Shown here: positions 11,991-25,572 of the stretch, one piece after another
Layout: each line of letters opens with the position of its first letter
Position numbering within the stretch: the stretch's first letter is position 1
From: Patagioenas fasciata
Taxonomy: Eukaryota > Chordata > Aves > Columbiformes > Columbidae
Reading direction: 5' to 3'
NCBI RefSeq assembly: GCF_037038585.1
Contig: NC_092523.1
Location: forward strand, 49,369,501-49,433,500
Length of the DNA stretch: 64,000 nucleotides
Notes under the pieces: generated by a model
What the model was told of the DNA's origin: nothing
Databases searched by the model: none
Seen by the model: the letters and a program-made list of their open reading frames with translations, nothing else
Position numbers and translations under genes: made by a program

Positions 11991-13687
11991 TTGAACTTGA
12001 GGAAACACGCGTCTGAGCAAAACTCCCAAACGCTTCCAGGAAAGACACACGCTCTCCCACAAGCACACAAGTGTTTGCCCTCAGCTATAGATCAGGGACA
12101 AGCTTGTGAAGAGATGCCCTGCTATTCTTTCGCCTTATGGCATCATGTGTTTCGTTCCTCTTGGAGATCGATTGTTAAACGTCTTTCCTAGGGCGACTGT
12201 GAAGCATTTGCCAGCGGAGGAGAAGTGGCACGGAGCAGCATTCAGTACTGCCTACGAGTGTCTTTGCTACCCTACTAGCGGAGCTCCAAGAACAGGCACA
12301 CATCTTCAGGTACCTTCCAAATGTGGATTCCCCTGCAGCCCCGTAGGCGGGCGTGCAGTACGCCAACCATCAACGGACGTTTTTCCCCTCAAGCCTGTCA
12401 GGACGTTGCTCGTCCGTCTTTCCCTCAATAGATGGGAGTAGGCGCGCTTGCGGATGTGTGCGTGTGTGTGGCCACGCGTTTGCTTAGGCATCAGTGTGTG
12501 AAAAGGTAGGTGCTTTTCTCTAGCTGCGTGTGCGTGCACGTGGTGCTGGGTGCACATCCCTGGGTGCTCGTGGAAAGGTTTCTGCATGGTTTTCGCTGAG
12601 GAATCGTGTGTGTGCACATGGACAAAGAGAAGGCGCAGCAACCAGGTTCCAGCGCCGAAGAAGGCAAAAGGCAAGGTTTCCGGCGCTATCTCCTTCTCTC
12701 CGCAGACCTAGTCGCGCAAAGCAAGCCGCTAAGCCGGCGACCGGCAAGAGAGCTACAACGAAGCATGCCGAACGGAGAAAATAGCAGCAGCTCATCTGTT
12801 CACACCTTGTTTCTGCCATGTGCTTGAACGCCAAGACGTTCGCGCTTCTGTGAGATGAAAGACGTCCTTCTGCATATGTGGTTGCTCACACCGGTGCACT
12901 TGTTAGTGTATCCCTTCAGTCCTGGGCTGCGGGGCATTCAGAAGTGGCTCTGTGGAGACGTCTGCATAGAGGCAGCTGTCAGAACACGCACACTCGATTG
13001 TTCACCAAAACATATGCAGACGCGTCCTTAGCCTGTAGATTTGGATGCACAGAGTTCCCTGTGTTCGCAAGAGACAAGGGAATCGCGTCTGTACGCACAG
13101 AAGCAATAGCGGACCGTTTCCCTCGGAGTGAACGCGAAGAGCCGTCTATGTACTCGCAGACACGGGAACGTGCCTCAATGCGGTCACAGAGGCAGCAGCT
13201 TTTGCACAGATGCTCTGGTGATTCTGGCACTTTCCAGGCACACTCCTGAAAGTCGCGCACACTGCTGTTCACTCGCTAAACGACCTCTTGGGAAACACGT
13301 CTCCGGTCGATGGACCGCTCAGATTGCTTCTCGTGTAACTGTGAACTGTGTCAGCGCAGGGAATCCGTCTCTGTTGAGCAGATGTCAATCCTGCCTCGCT
13401 TTTGCTTCGTTGCCTCTACCAAGATGATTTCCCGTTTCTCTCTTCACTGGAGCACGCAGACACAGCCAACGCACATCAAGTGTCAAGAGACACGCTCTGC
13501 TGAGCTCAACGCTTGTGCAGATGCACATGTGCGACGAAGTCAACACACGTGCTTGTGGAGAGAAAGAAAGGGACTCCCAGGCGTGTGGAGCGACGGGGAG
13601 AAAGAGCGGGCGCTGAGGAACACAGTTTCAAACAGACTGTCTCCACACAAACAGGCACCTGTCTGCAGGTATCCTAGATCTTGATTC
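11991..13687 (+). repeat. Satellite unit U8, type A with one B-like site, 1,697 bp
   Basis: Type A at G12227 and C12914 and in its 3' part, but A12997 is the B state. A single B-like site inside an A background is what a short gene-conversion tract, or a recurrent mutation, would leave. Confidence 0.94.
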
Positions 13688-15384
13688 TTGAACTTGAGGA
13701 AACACGCGTCTGAGCAAAACTCCCAAACGCTTCCAGGAAAGACACACGCTCTCCCAGAAGCACACAAGTGTTTGCCCTCAGCTATAGATCAGGGACAAGC
13801 TTGTGAAGAGATGCCCTGCTATTCTTTCGCCTTATGGCATCATGTGTTTCGTTCCTCTTGGAGATCGATTGTTAAACGTCTTTCCTAGGGCGACTGTGAA
13901 GCATTTGCCAGCGGAGGAGAAGTAGCACGGAGCAGCATTCAGTACTGCCTACGAGTGTCTTTGCTACCCTACTAGCGGAGCTCCAAGAACAGGCACACAT
14001 CTTCAGGTACCTTCCAAATGTGGATTCCCCTGCAGCCCCGTAGGCGGGCGTGCAGTACGCCAACCATCAACGGACGTTTTTCCCCTCAAGCCTGTCAGGA
14101 CGTTGCTCGTCCGTCTTTCCCTCAATAGATGGGAGTAGGCGCGCTTGCGGATGTGTGCGTGTGTGTGGCCACGCGCTTGCTTAGGCATCAGTGTGTGAAA
14201 AGGTAGGTGCTTTTCTCTCGCTGCGTGTGCGTGCACGTGGTGCTGGGTGCACATCCCTGGGTGCTCGTGGAAAGGTTTCTGCATGGTTTTCGCTGAGGAA
14301 TCGTGTGTGTGCACATGGACAAAGAGAAGGCGCAGCAACCAGGTTCCAGCGCCGAAGAAGGCAAAAGGCAAGGTTTCCGGCGCTATCTCCTTCTCTCCGC
14401 AGACCTAGTCGCGCAAAGCAAGCCGCTAAGCCGGCGACCGGCAAGAGAGCTACAACGAAGCATGCCGAACGGAGAAAATAGCAGCAGCTCATCTGTTCAC
14501 ACCTTGTTTCTGCCATGTGCTTGAACGCCAAGACGTTCGCGCTTCTGTGAGATGAAAGACGTCCTTCTGCATATGTGGTTGCTCACACCGGTGCACTTGT
14601 TAGTGTATCCATTCAGTCCTGGGCTGCGGGGCATTCAGAAGTGGCTCTGTGGCGACGTCTGCATAGAGGCAGCTGTCAGAACACGCACACTCGATTGTTC
14701 ACCAAAACATATGCAGACGCGTCCTTAGCCTGTAGATTTGGATGCACAGAGTTCCCTGTGTTCGCAAGAGACAAGGGAATCGCGTCTGTACGCACAGAAG
14801 CAATAGCGGACCGTTTCCCTCGGAGTGAACGCGAAGAGCCGTCTATGTACTCGCAGACACGGGAACGTGCCTCAATGCGGTCACAGAGGCAGCAGCTTTT
14901 GCACAGATGCTCTGGTGATTCTGGCACTTTCCAGGCACACTCCTGAAAGTCGCGCACACTGCTGTTCACTCGCTAAACGACCTCTTGGGAAACACGTCTC
15001 CGGTCGATGGACCGCTCAGATTGCTTCTCGTGTAACTGTGAGCTGTGTCAGCGCAGGGAATCCGTCTCTGTTGAGCAGATGTCAATCCTGCCTCGCTTTT
15101 GCTTTGTTGCCTCTACCAAGATGATTTCCCGTTTCTCTCTTCACTGGAGCACGCAGACACAGCCAACGCACATCAAGTGTCAAGAGACACGCTCTGCTGA
15201 GCTCAACGCTTGTGCAGATGCACATGTGCGACGAAGTCAACACACGTGCTTGTGGAGAGAAAGAAAGGGACTCCCAGGCGTGTGGAGCGACGGGGAGAAA
15301 GAGCGGGCGCTGAGGAACACAGTTTCAAACAGACTGTCTCCACACAAACAGGCACCTGTCTGCAGGTATCCTAGATCTTGATTC
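13688..15384 (+). repeat. Satellite unit U9, type C', 1,697 bp
   Basis: B-like 5' part starting with G13757. Shares C14653 with U6 three units upstream. Carries G15042 (gagctgtgtc), otherwise seen only in U33 and U34, and T15105. Confidence 0.94.
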
Positions 15385-17081
15385 TTGAACTTGAGGAAAC
15401 ACGCGTCTGAGCAAAACTCCCAAACGCTTCCAGGAAAGACACACGCTCTCCCACAAGCACACAAGTGTTTGCCCTCAGCTATAGATCAGGGACAAGCTTG
15501 TGAAGAGATGCCCTGCTATTCTTTCGCCTTATGGCATCATGTGTTTCGTTCCTCTTGGAGATCGATTGTTAAACGTCTTTCCTAGGGCGACTGTGAAGCA
15601 TTTGCCAGCGGAGGAGAAGTAGCACGGAGCAGCATTCAGTACTGCCTACGAGTGTCTTTGCTACCCTACTAGCGGAGCTCCAAGAACAGGCACACATCTT
15701 CAGGTACCTTCCAAATGTGGATTCCCCTGCAGCCCCGTAGGCGGGCGTGCAGTACGCCAACCATCAACGGACGTTTTTCCCCTCAAGCCTGTCAGGACGT
15801 TGCTCGTCCGTCTTTCCCTCAATAGATGGGAGTAGGCGCGCTTGCGGATGTGTGCGTGTGTGTGGCCACGCGCTTGCTTAGGCATCAGTGTGTGAAAAGG
15901 TAGGTGCTTTTCTCTCGCTGCGTGTGCGTGCACGTGGTGCTGGGTGCACATCCCTGGGTGCTCGTGGAAAGGTTTCTGCATGGTTTTCGCTGAGGAATCG
16001 TGTGTGTGCACATGGACAAAGAGAAGGCGCAGCAACCAGGTTCCAGCGCCGAAGAAGGCAAAAGGCAAGGTTTCCGGCGCTATCTCCTTCTCTCCGCAGA
16101 CCTAGTCGCGCAAAGCAAGCCGCTAAGCCGGCGACCGGCAAGAGAGCTACAACGAAGCATGCCGAACGGAGAAAATAGCAGCAGCTCATCTGTTCACACC
16201 TTGTTTCTGCCATGTGCTTGAACGCCAAGACGTTCGCGCTTCTGTGAGATGAAAGACGTCCTTCTGCATATGTGGTTGCTCACACCGGTGCACTTGTTAG
16301 TGTATCCCTTCAGTCCTGGGCTGCGGGGCATTCAGAAGTGGCTCTGTGGAGACGTCTGCATAGAGGCAGCTGTCAGAACACGCACACTCGCTTGTTCACC
16401 AAAACATATGCAGACGCGTCCTTAGCCTGTAGATTTGGATGCACAGAGTTCCCTGTGTTCGCAAGAGACAAGGGAATCGCGTCTGTACGCACAGAAGCAA
16501 TAGCGGACCGTTTCCCTCGGAGTGAACGCGAAGAGCCGTCTATGTACTCGCAGACACGGGAACGTGCCTCAATGCGGTCACAGAGGCAGCAGCTTTTGCA
16601 CAGATGCTCTGGTGATTCTGGCACTTTCCAGGCACACTCCTGAAAGTCGCGCACACTGCTGTTCACTCGCTAAACGACCTCTTGGGAAACACGTCTCCGG
16701 TCGATGGACCGCTCAGATTGCTTCTCGTGTAACTGTGAACTGTGTCAGCGCAGGGAATCCGTCTCTGTTGAGCAGATGTCAATCCTGCCTCGCTTTTGCT
16801 TTGTTGCCTCTACCAAGATGATTTCCCGTTTCTCTCTTCACTGGAGCACGCAGACACAGCGAACGCACATCAAGTGTCAAGAGACACGCTCTGCTGAGCT
16901 CAACGCTTGTGCAGATGCACATGTGCGACGAAGTCAACACACGTGCTTGTGGAGAGAAAGAAAGGGACTCCCAGGCGTGTGGAGCGACGGGGAGAAAGAG
17001 CGGGCGCTGAGGAACACAGTTTCAAACAGACTGTCTCCACACAAACAGGCACCTGTCTGCAGGTATCCTAGATCTTGATTC
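15385..17081 (+). repeat. Satellite unit U10, 1,697 bp
   Basis: Combines the B-like 5' part (TAG at relative 236-238, C at relative 489 and 532) with C16308 and C16391. G16861 gives cagcgaacg, shared only with U12, 3,394 bp downstream. Confidence 0.94.
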
Positions 17082-18778
17082 TTGAACTTGAGGAAACACG
17101 CGTCTGAGCAAAACTCCCAAACGCTTCCAGGAAAGACACACGCTCTCCCACAAGCACACAAGTGTTTGCCCTCAGCTATAGATCAGGGACAAGCTTGTGA
17201 AGAGATGCCCTGCTATTCTTTCGCCTTATGGCATCATGTGTTTCGTTCCTCTTGGAGATCGATTGTTAAACGTCTTTCCTAGGGCGACTGTGAAGCATTT
17301 GCCAGCGGAGGAGAAGTAGCACGGAGCAGCATTCAGTACTGCCTACGAGTGTCTTTGCTACCCTACTAGCGGAGCTCCAAGAACAGGCACACATCTTCAG
17401 GTACCTTCCAAATGTGGATTCCCCTGCAGCCCCGTAGGCGGGCGTGCAGTACGCCAACCATCAACGGACGTTTTTCCCCTCAAGCCTGTCAGGACGTTGC
17501 TCGTCCGTCTTTCCCTCAATAGATGGGAGTAGGCGCGCTTGCGGATGTGTGCGTGTGTGTGGCCACGCGCTTGCTTAGGCATCAGTGTGTGAAAAGGTAG
17601 GTGCTTTTCTCTCGCTGCGTGTGCGTGCACGTGGTGCTGGGTGCACATCCCTGGGTGCTCGTGGAAAGGTTTCTGCATGGTTTTCGCTGAGGAATCGTGT
17701 GTGTGCACATGGACAAAGAGAAGGCGCAGCAACCAGGTTCCAGCGCCGAAGAAGGCAAAAGGCAAGGTTTCCGGCGCTATCTCCTTCTCTCCGCAGACCT
17801 AGTCGCGCAAAGCAAGCCGCTAAGCCGGCGACCGGCAAGAGAGCTACAACGAAGCATGCCGAACGGAGAAAATAGCAGCAGCTCATCTGTTCACACCTTG
17901 TTTCTGCCATGTGCTTGAACGCCAAGACGTTCGCGCTTCTGTGAGATGAAAGACGTCCTTCTGCATATGTGGTTGCTCACACCGGTGCACTTGTTAGTGT
18001 ATCCATTCAGTCCTGGGCTGCGGGGCATTCAGAAGTGGCTCTGTGGAGACGTCTGCATAGAGGCAGCTGTCAGAACACGCACACTCGATTGTTCACCAAA
18101 ACATATGCAGACGCGTCCTTAGCCTGTAGATTTGGATGCACAGAGTTCCCTGTGTTCGCAAGAGACAAGGGAATCGCGTCTGTACGCACAGAAGCAATAG
18201 CGGACCGTTTCCCTCGGAGTGAACGCGAAGAGCCGTCTATGTACTCGCAGACACGGGAACGTGCCTCAATGCGGTCACAGAGGCAGCAGCTTTTGCACAG
18301 ATGCTCTGGTGATTCTGGCACTTTCCAGGCACACTCCTGAAAGTCGCGCACACTGCTGTTCACTCGCTAAACGACCTCTTGGGAAACACGTCTCCGGTCG
18401 ATGGACCGCTCAGATTGCTTCTCGTGTAACTGTGAACTGTGTCAGCGCAGGGAATCCGTCTCTGTTGAGCAGATGTCAATCCTGCCTCGCTTTTGCTTTG
18501 TTGCCTCTACCAAGATGATTTCCCGTTTCTCTCTTCACTGGAGCACGCAGACACAGCCAACGCACATCAAGTGTCAAGAGACACGCTCTGCTGAGCTCAA
18601 CGCTTGTGCAGATGCACATGTGCGACGAAGTCAACACACGTGCTTGTGGAGAGAAAGAAAGGGACTCCCAGGCGTGTGGAGCGACGGGGAGAAAGAGCGG
18701 GCGCTGAGGAACACAGTTTCAAACAGACTGTCTCCACACAAACAGGCACCTGTCTGCAGGTATCCTAGATCTTGATTC
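17082..18778 (+). repeat. Satellite unit U11, 1,697 bp
   Basis: Like U10 in its 5' part, but A18005 and A18088 replace the C states, and the G of U10 at relative 1477 is absent. Second member of the U10-U11 dimer. Confidence 0.94.
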
Positions 18779-20475
18779 TTGAACTTGAGGAAACACGCGT
18801 CTGAGCAAAACTCCCAAACGCTTCCAGGAAAGACACACGCTCTCCCACAAGCACACAAGTGTTTGCCCTCAGCTATAGATCAGGGACAAGCTTGTGAAGA
18901 GATGCCCTGCTATTCTTTCGCCTTATGGCATCATGTGTTTCGTTCCTCTTGGAGATCGATTGTTAAACGTCTTTCCTAGGGCGACTGTGAAGCATTTGCC
19001 AGCGGAGGAGAAGTAGCACGGAGCAGCATTCAGTACTGCCTACGAGTGTCTTTGCTACCCTACTAGCGGAGCTCCAAGAACAGGCACACATCTTCAGGTA
19101 CCTTCCAAATGTGGATTCCCCTGCAGCCCCGTAGGCGGGCGTGCAGTACGCCAACCATCAACGGACGTTTTTCCCCTCAAGCCTGTCAGGACGTTGCTCG
19201 TCCGTCTTTCCCTCAATAGATGGGAGTAGGCGCGCTTGCGGATGTGTGCGTGTGTGTGGCCACGCGCTTGCTTAGGCATCAGTGTGTGAAAAGGTAGGTG
19301 CTTTTCTCTCGCTGCGTGTGCGTGCACGTGGTGCTGGGTGCACATCCCTGGGTGCTCGTGGAAAGGTTTCTGCATGGTTTTCGCTGAGGAATCGTGTGTG
19401 TGCACATGGACAAAGAGAAGGCGCAGCAACCAGGTTCCAGCGCCGAAGAAGGCAAAAGGCAAGGTTTCCGGCGCTATCTCCTTCTCTCCGCAGACCTAGT
19501 CGCGCAAAGCAAGCCGCTAAGCCGGCGACCGGCAAGAGAGCTACAACGAAGCATGCCGAACGGAGAAAATAGCAGCAGCTCATCTGTTCACACCTTGTTT
19601 CTGCCATGTGCTTGAACGCCAAGACGTTCGCGCTTCTGTGAGATGAAAGACGTCCTTCTGCATATGTGGTTGCTCACACCGGTGCACTTGTTAGTGTATC
19701 CCTTCAGTCCTGGGCTGCGGGGCATTCAGAAGTGGCTCTGTGGAGACGTCTGCATAGAGGCAGCTGTCAGAACACGCACACTCGCTTGTTCACCAAAACA
19801 TATGCAGACGCGTCCTTAGCCTGTAGATTTGGATGCACAGAGTTCCCTGTGTTCGCAAGAGACAAGGGAATCGCGTCTGTACGCACAGAAGCAATAGCGG
19901 ACCGTTTCCCTCGGAGTGAACGCGAAGAGCCGTCTATGTACTCGCAGACACGGGAACGTGCCTCAATGCGGTCACAGAGGCAGCAGCTTTTGCACAGATG
20001 CTCTGGTGATTCTGGCACTTTCCAGGCACACTCCTGAAAGTCGCGCACACTGCTGTTCACTCGCTAAACGACCTCTTGGGAAACACGTCTCCGGTCGATG
20101 GACCGCTCAGATTGCTTCTCGTGTAACTGTGAACTGTGTCAGCGCAGGGAATCCGTCTCTGTTGAGCAGATGTCAATCCTGCCTCGCTTTTGCTTTGTTG
20201 CCTCTACCAAGATGATTTCCCGTTTCTCTCTTCACTGGAGCACGCAGACACAGCGAACGCACATCAAGTGTCAAGAGACACGCTCTGCTGAGCTCAACGC
20301 TTGTGCAGATGCACATGTGCGACGAAGTCAACACACGTGCTTGTGGAGAGAAAGAAAGGGACTCCCAGGCGTGTGGAGCGACGGGGAGAAAGAGCGGGCG
20401 CTGAGGAACACAGTTTCAAACAGACTGTCTCCACACAAACAGGCACCTGTCTGCAGGTATCCTAGATCTTGATTC
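18779..20475 (+). repeat. Satellite unit U12, 1,697 bp
   Basis: Matches U10 at all markers, including G20255, the cagcgaacg variant. Supports a dimeric period of 3,394 bp in this sub-block. Confidence 0.94.
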
Positions 20476-22172
20476 TTGAACTTGAGGAAACACGCGTCTG
20501 AGCAAAACTCCCAAACGCTTCCAGGAAAGACACACGCTCTCCCACAAGCACACAAGTGTTTGCCCTCAGCTATAGATCAGGGACAAGCTTGTGAAGAGAT
20601 GCCCTGCTATTCTTTCGCCTTATGGCATCATGTGTTTCGTTCCTCTTGGAGATCGATTGTTAAACGTCTTTCCTAGGGCGACTGTGAAGCATTTGCCAGC
20701 GGAGGAGAAGTAGCACGGAGCAGCATTCAGTACTGCCTACGAGTGTCTTTGCTACCCTACTAGCGGAGCTCCAAGAACAGGCACACATCTTCAGGTACCT
20801 TCCAAATGTGGATTCCCCTGCAGCCCCGTAGGCGGGCGTGCAGTACGCCAACCATCAACGGACGTTTTTCCCCTCAAGCCTGTCAGGACGTTGCTCGTCC
20901 GTCTTTCCCTCAATAGATGGGAGTAGGCGCGCTTGCGGATGTGTGCGTGTGTGTGGCCACGCGCTTGCTTAGGCATCAGTGTGTGAAAAGGTAGGTGCTT
21001 TTCTCTCGCTGCGTGTGCGTGCACGTGGTGCTGGGTGCACATCCCTGGGTGCTCGTGGAAAGGTTTCTGCATGGTTTTCGCTGAGGAATCGTGTGTGTGC
21101 ACATGGACAAAGAGAAGGCGCAGCAACCAGGTTCCAGCGCCGAAGAAGGCAAAAGGCAAGGTTTCCGGCGCTATCTCCTTCTCTCCGCAGACCTAGTCGC
21201 GCAAAGCAAGCCGCTAAGCCGGCGACCGGCAAGAGAGCTACAACGAAGCATGCCGAACGGAGAAAATAGCAGCAGCTCATCTGTTCACACCTTGTTTCTG
21301 CCATGTGCTTGAACGCCAAGACGTTCGCGCTTCTGTGAGATGAAAGACGTCCTTCTGCATATGTGGTTGCTCACACCGGTGCACTTGTTAGTGTATCCCT
21401 TCAGTCCTGGGCTGCGGGGCATTCAGAAGTGGCTCTGTGGAGACGTCTGCATAGAGGCAGCTGTCAGAACACGCACACTCGCTTGTTCACCAAAACATAT
21501 GCAGACGCGTCCTTAGCCTGTAGATTTGGATGCACAGAGTTCCCTGTGTTCGCAAGAGACAAGGGAATCGCGTCTGTACGCACAGAAGCAATAGCGGACC
21601 GTTTCCCTCGGAGTGAACGCGAAGAGCCGTCTATGTACTCGCAGACACGGGAACGTGCCTCAATGCGGTCACAGAGGCAGCAGCTTTTGCACAGATGCTC
21701 TGGTGATTCTGGCACTTTCCAGGCACACTCCTGAAAGTCGCGCACACTGCTGTTCACTCGCTAAACGACCTCTTGGGAAACACGTCTCCGGTCGATGGAC
21801 CGCTCAGATTGCTTCTCGTGTAACTGTGAACTGTGTCAGCGCAGGGAATCCGTCTCTGTTGAGCAGATGTCAATCCTGCCTCGCTTTTGCTTTGTTGCCT
21901 CTACCAAGATGATTTCCCGTTTCTCTCTTCACTGGAGCACGCAGACACAGCCAACGCACATCAAGTGTCAAGAGACACGCTCTGCTGAGCTCAACGCTTG
22001 TGCAGATGCACATGTGCGACGAAGTCAACACACGTGCTTGTGGAGAGAAAGAAAGGGACTCCCAGGCGTGTGGAGCGACGGGGAGAAAGAGCGGGCGCTG
22101 AGGAACACAGTTTCAAACAGACTGTCTCCACACAAACAGGCACCTGTCTGCAGGTATCCTAGATCTTGATTC
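20476..22172 (+). repeat. Satellite unit U13, 1,697 bp; last unit of the left domain
   Basis: Has C21399 and C21482 as in U10 and U12, but C21952 at the cagccaacg site. It is the last of 13 consecutive units without tgg; the next unit switches to the central-domain type. Confidence 0.94.
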
Positions 22173-23872
22173 TTGAACTTGAGGAAACACGCGTCTGAGC
22201 AAAACTCCCAAACGCTTCCAGGAAAGACACAGGCTCTCCCACAAGCACACAAGTGTTTGCCCTCAGCTATAGATCAAGGACAAGCTTGTGAAGAGATGCC
22301 CTGCTATTCTTTCGCCTTATGGCATCATGTGTTTCGTTCCTCTTGGAGATCGATTGTTAAACGTCTTTCCTAGGGCGACTGTGAAGCATTTGCCAGCGGA
22401 GGAGAAGTAGCACGGAGCAGCATTCAGTACTGCCTACGAGTGTCTTTGCTACCCTACTAGCGGAGCTCCAAGAACAGGCACAAATCTTCACGTACCTTCC
22501 AAATGTGGATTCCCCTGCAGCCCCGTAGGCGGGCGTGCAGTACGCCAACCATCAACGGACGTTTTTCCCCTCAAGCCTGTCAGGACGTTGCTCGTCCGTC
22601 TTTCCCTCAATAGATGGGAGTAGGCGCGCTTGCGGATGTGTGCGTGTGTGTGGCCACGCGTTTGCTTAGGCATCAGTGTGTGAAAAGGTAGGTGCTTTTC
22701 TCTAGCTGCGTGTGCTGGGTGCACGTGGTGCTGGGTGCACATCCCTGGGTGCTCGTGGAAAGGTTTCTGCATGGTTTTCGCTGAGGAATCGTGTGTGTGC
22801 ACATGGACAAAGAGAAGGCGCAGCAACCAGGTTCCAGCGCCGAAGAAGGCAAAAGGCAAGGTTTCCGGCGCTATCTCCTTCTCTCCGCAGACCTAGTCGC
22901 GCAAAGCAAGCCGCTAAGCCGGCGACCGGCAAGAGAGCTACAACGAAGCATGCCGAACGGAGAAAATAGCAGCAGCTCATCTGTTCACACCTTGTTTCTG
23001 CCATGTGCTTGAACGCCAAGACGTTCGCGCTTCTGTGAGATGAAAGACGTCCTTCTGCATATGTGGTTGCTCACACCGGTGCACTTGTTAGTGTATCCCT
23101 TCAGTCCTGGGCTGCGGGGCATTCAGAAGTGGCTCTGTGGAGACGTCTGCATAGAGGCAGCTGTCAGAACACGCACACTCGATTGTTCACCAAAACATAT
23201 GCAGACGCGTCCTTAGCCTGTAGATTTGGATGCACAGAGTTCCCTGTGTTCGCAAGAGACAAGGGAATCGCGTCTGTACGCACAGAAGCAATAGCGGACC
23301 GTTTCCCTCGGAGTGAACGCGAAGAGCCGTCTATGTACTCGCAGACACGGGAACGTGCCTCAATGCGGTCACAGAGGCAGCAGCTTTTGCACAGATGCTC
23401 TGGTGATTCTGGCACTTTCCAGGCACACTCCTGAAAGTCGCGCACACTGCTGTTCACTCGCTAAACGACCTCTTGGGAAACACGTCTCCGGTCGATGGAC
23501 CGCTCAGATTGCTTCTCGTGTAACTGTGAACTGTGTCAGCGCAGGGAATCCGTCTCTGTTGAGCAGATGTCAATCCTGCCTCGCTTTTGCTTTGTTGCCT
23601 CTACCAAGATGATTTCCCGTTTCTCTCTTCACTGGAGCACGCAGACACAGCCAACGCACATCAAGTGTCAAGAGACACGCTCTGCTGAGCTCAACGCTTG
23701 TGCAGATGCACATGTGCGACGAAGTCAACACACGTGCTTGTGGAGAGAAAGAAAGGGACTCCCAGGCGTGTGGAGCGACGGGGAGAAAGAGCGGGCGCTG
23801 AGGAACACAGTTTCAAACAGACTGTCTCCACACAAACAGGCACCTGTCTGCAGGTATCCTAGATCTTGATTC
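22173..23872 (+). repeat. Satellite unit U14, Q-type, 1,700 bp; first unit of the central domain
   Basis: Q-type markers: G22232, A22277, A22483 and C22491. First unit with tgg inserted at 22716-22718. C22491 turns caggtacc into cacgtacc, so the ggtacc hexamer present in all earlier units is lost. Confidence 0.95.
22716..22718 (+). other. tgg insertion defining 1,700-bp units (first occurrence)
   Basis: gtgtgcgtgcacg becomes gtgtgctgggtgcacg. The same insertion is in 17 of 38 units: U14-U23, U25, U26, U28, U29, U31, U33 and U36. The result copies the tgctgggtgcac that lies immediately downstream in every unit, which suggests slippage or templated copying from that neighbour. Confidence 0.85.
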
Positions 23873-25572
23873 TTGAACTTGAGGAAACACGCGTCTGAGC
23901 AAAACTCCCAAACGCTTCCAGGAAAGACACACGCTCTCCCACAAGCACACAAGTGTTTGCCCTCAGCTATAGATCAGGGACAAGCTTGTGAAGAGATGCC
24001 CTGCTATTCTTTCGCCTTATGGCATCATGTGTTTCGTTCCTCTTGGAGATCGATTGTTAAACGTCTTTCCTAGGGCGACTGTGAAGCATTTGCCAGCGGA
24101 GGAGAAGTAGCACGGAGCAGCATTCAGTACTGCCTACGAGTGTCTTTGCTACCCTACTAGCGGAGCTCCAAGAACAGGCACACATCTTCACGTACCTTCC
24201 AAATGTGGATTCCCCTGCAGCCCCGTAGGCGGGCGTGCAGTACGCCAACCATCAACGGACGTTTTTCCCCTCAAGCCTGTCAGGACGTTGCTCGTCCGTC
24301 TTTCCCTCAATAGATGGGAGTAGGCGCGCTTGCGGATGTGTGCGTGTGTGTGGCCACGCGTTTGCTTAGGCATCAGTGTGTGAAAAGGTAGGTGCTTTTC
24401 TCTAGCTGCGTGTGCTGGGTGCACGTGGTGCTGGGTGCACATCCCTGGGTGCTCGTGGAAAGGTTTCTGCATGGTTTTCGCTGAGGAATCGTGTGTGTGC
24501 ACATGGACAAAGAGAAGGCGCAGCAACCAGGTTCCAGCGCCGAAGAAGGCAAAAGGCAAGGTTTCCGGCGCTATCTCCTTCTCTCCGCAGACCTAGTCGC
24601 GCAAAGCAAGCCGCTAAGCCGGCGACCGGCAAGAGAGCTACAACGAAGCATGCCGAACGGAGAAAATAGCAGCAGCTCATCTGTTCACACCTTGTTTCTG
24701 CCATGTGCTTGAACGCCAAGACGTTCGCGCTTCTGTGAGATGAAAGACGTCCTTCTGCATATGTGGTTGCTCACACCGGTGCACTTGTTAGTGTATCCCT
24801 TCAGTCCTGGGCTGCGGGGCATTCAGAAGTGGCTCTGTGGAGACGTCTGCATAGAGGCAGCTGTCAGAACACGCACACTCGATTGTTCACCAAAACATAT
24901 GCAGACGCGTCCTTAGCCTGTAGATTTGGATGCACAGAGTTCCCTGTGTTCGCAAGAGACAAGGGAATCGCGTCTGTACGCACAGAAGCAATAGCGGACC
25001 GTTTCCCTCGGAGTGAACGCGAAGAGCCGTCTATGTACTCGCAGACACGGGAACGTGCCTCAATGCGGTCACAGAGGCAGCAGCTTTTGCACAGATGCTC
25101 TGGTGATTCTGGCACTTTCCAGGCACACTCCTGAAAGTCGCGCACACTGCTGTTCACTCGCTAAACGACCTCTTGGGAAACACGTCTCCGGTCGATGGAC
25201 CGCTCAGATTGCTTCTCGTGTAACTGTGAACTGTGTCAGCGCAGGGAATCCGTCTCTGTTGAGCAGATGTCAATCCTGCCTCGCTTTTGCTTTGTTGCCT
25301 CTACCAAGATGATTTCCCGTTTCTCTCTTCACTGGAGCACGCAGACACAGCCAACGCACATCAAGTGTCAAGAGACACGCTCTGCTGAGCTCAACGCTTG
25401 TGCAGATGCACATGTGCGACGAAGTCAACACACGTGCTTGTGGAGAGAAAGAAAGGGACTCCCAGGCGTGTGGAGCGACGGGGAGAAAGAGCGGGCGCTG
25501 AGGAACACAGTTTCAAACAGACTGTCTCCACACAAACAGGCACCTGTCTGCAGGTATCCTAGATCTTGATTC
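23873..25572 (+). repeat. Satellite unit U15, 1,700 bp
   Basis: Central-domain unit with C24191 (cacgtacc) and tgg, but without the Q-type changes at relative 60, 105 and 311. Confidence 0.94.

Larger units (their letters stand above)
15385..22172 (+). repeat. Second dimeric sub-block, U10-U13, period 3,394 bp
   Basis: U10 and U12 share G at relative 1477 together with the C924/C1007 states. U11 between them has A924/A1007. U13 keeps C924/C1007 but not the G at 1477, so the second dimer copy is imperfect. Confidence 0.6.
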
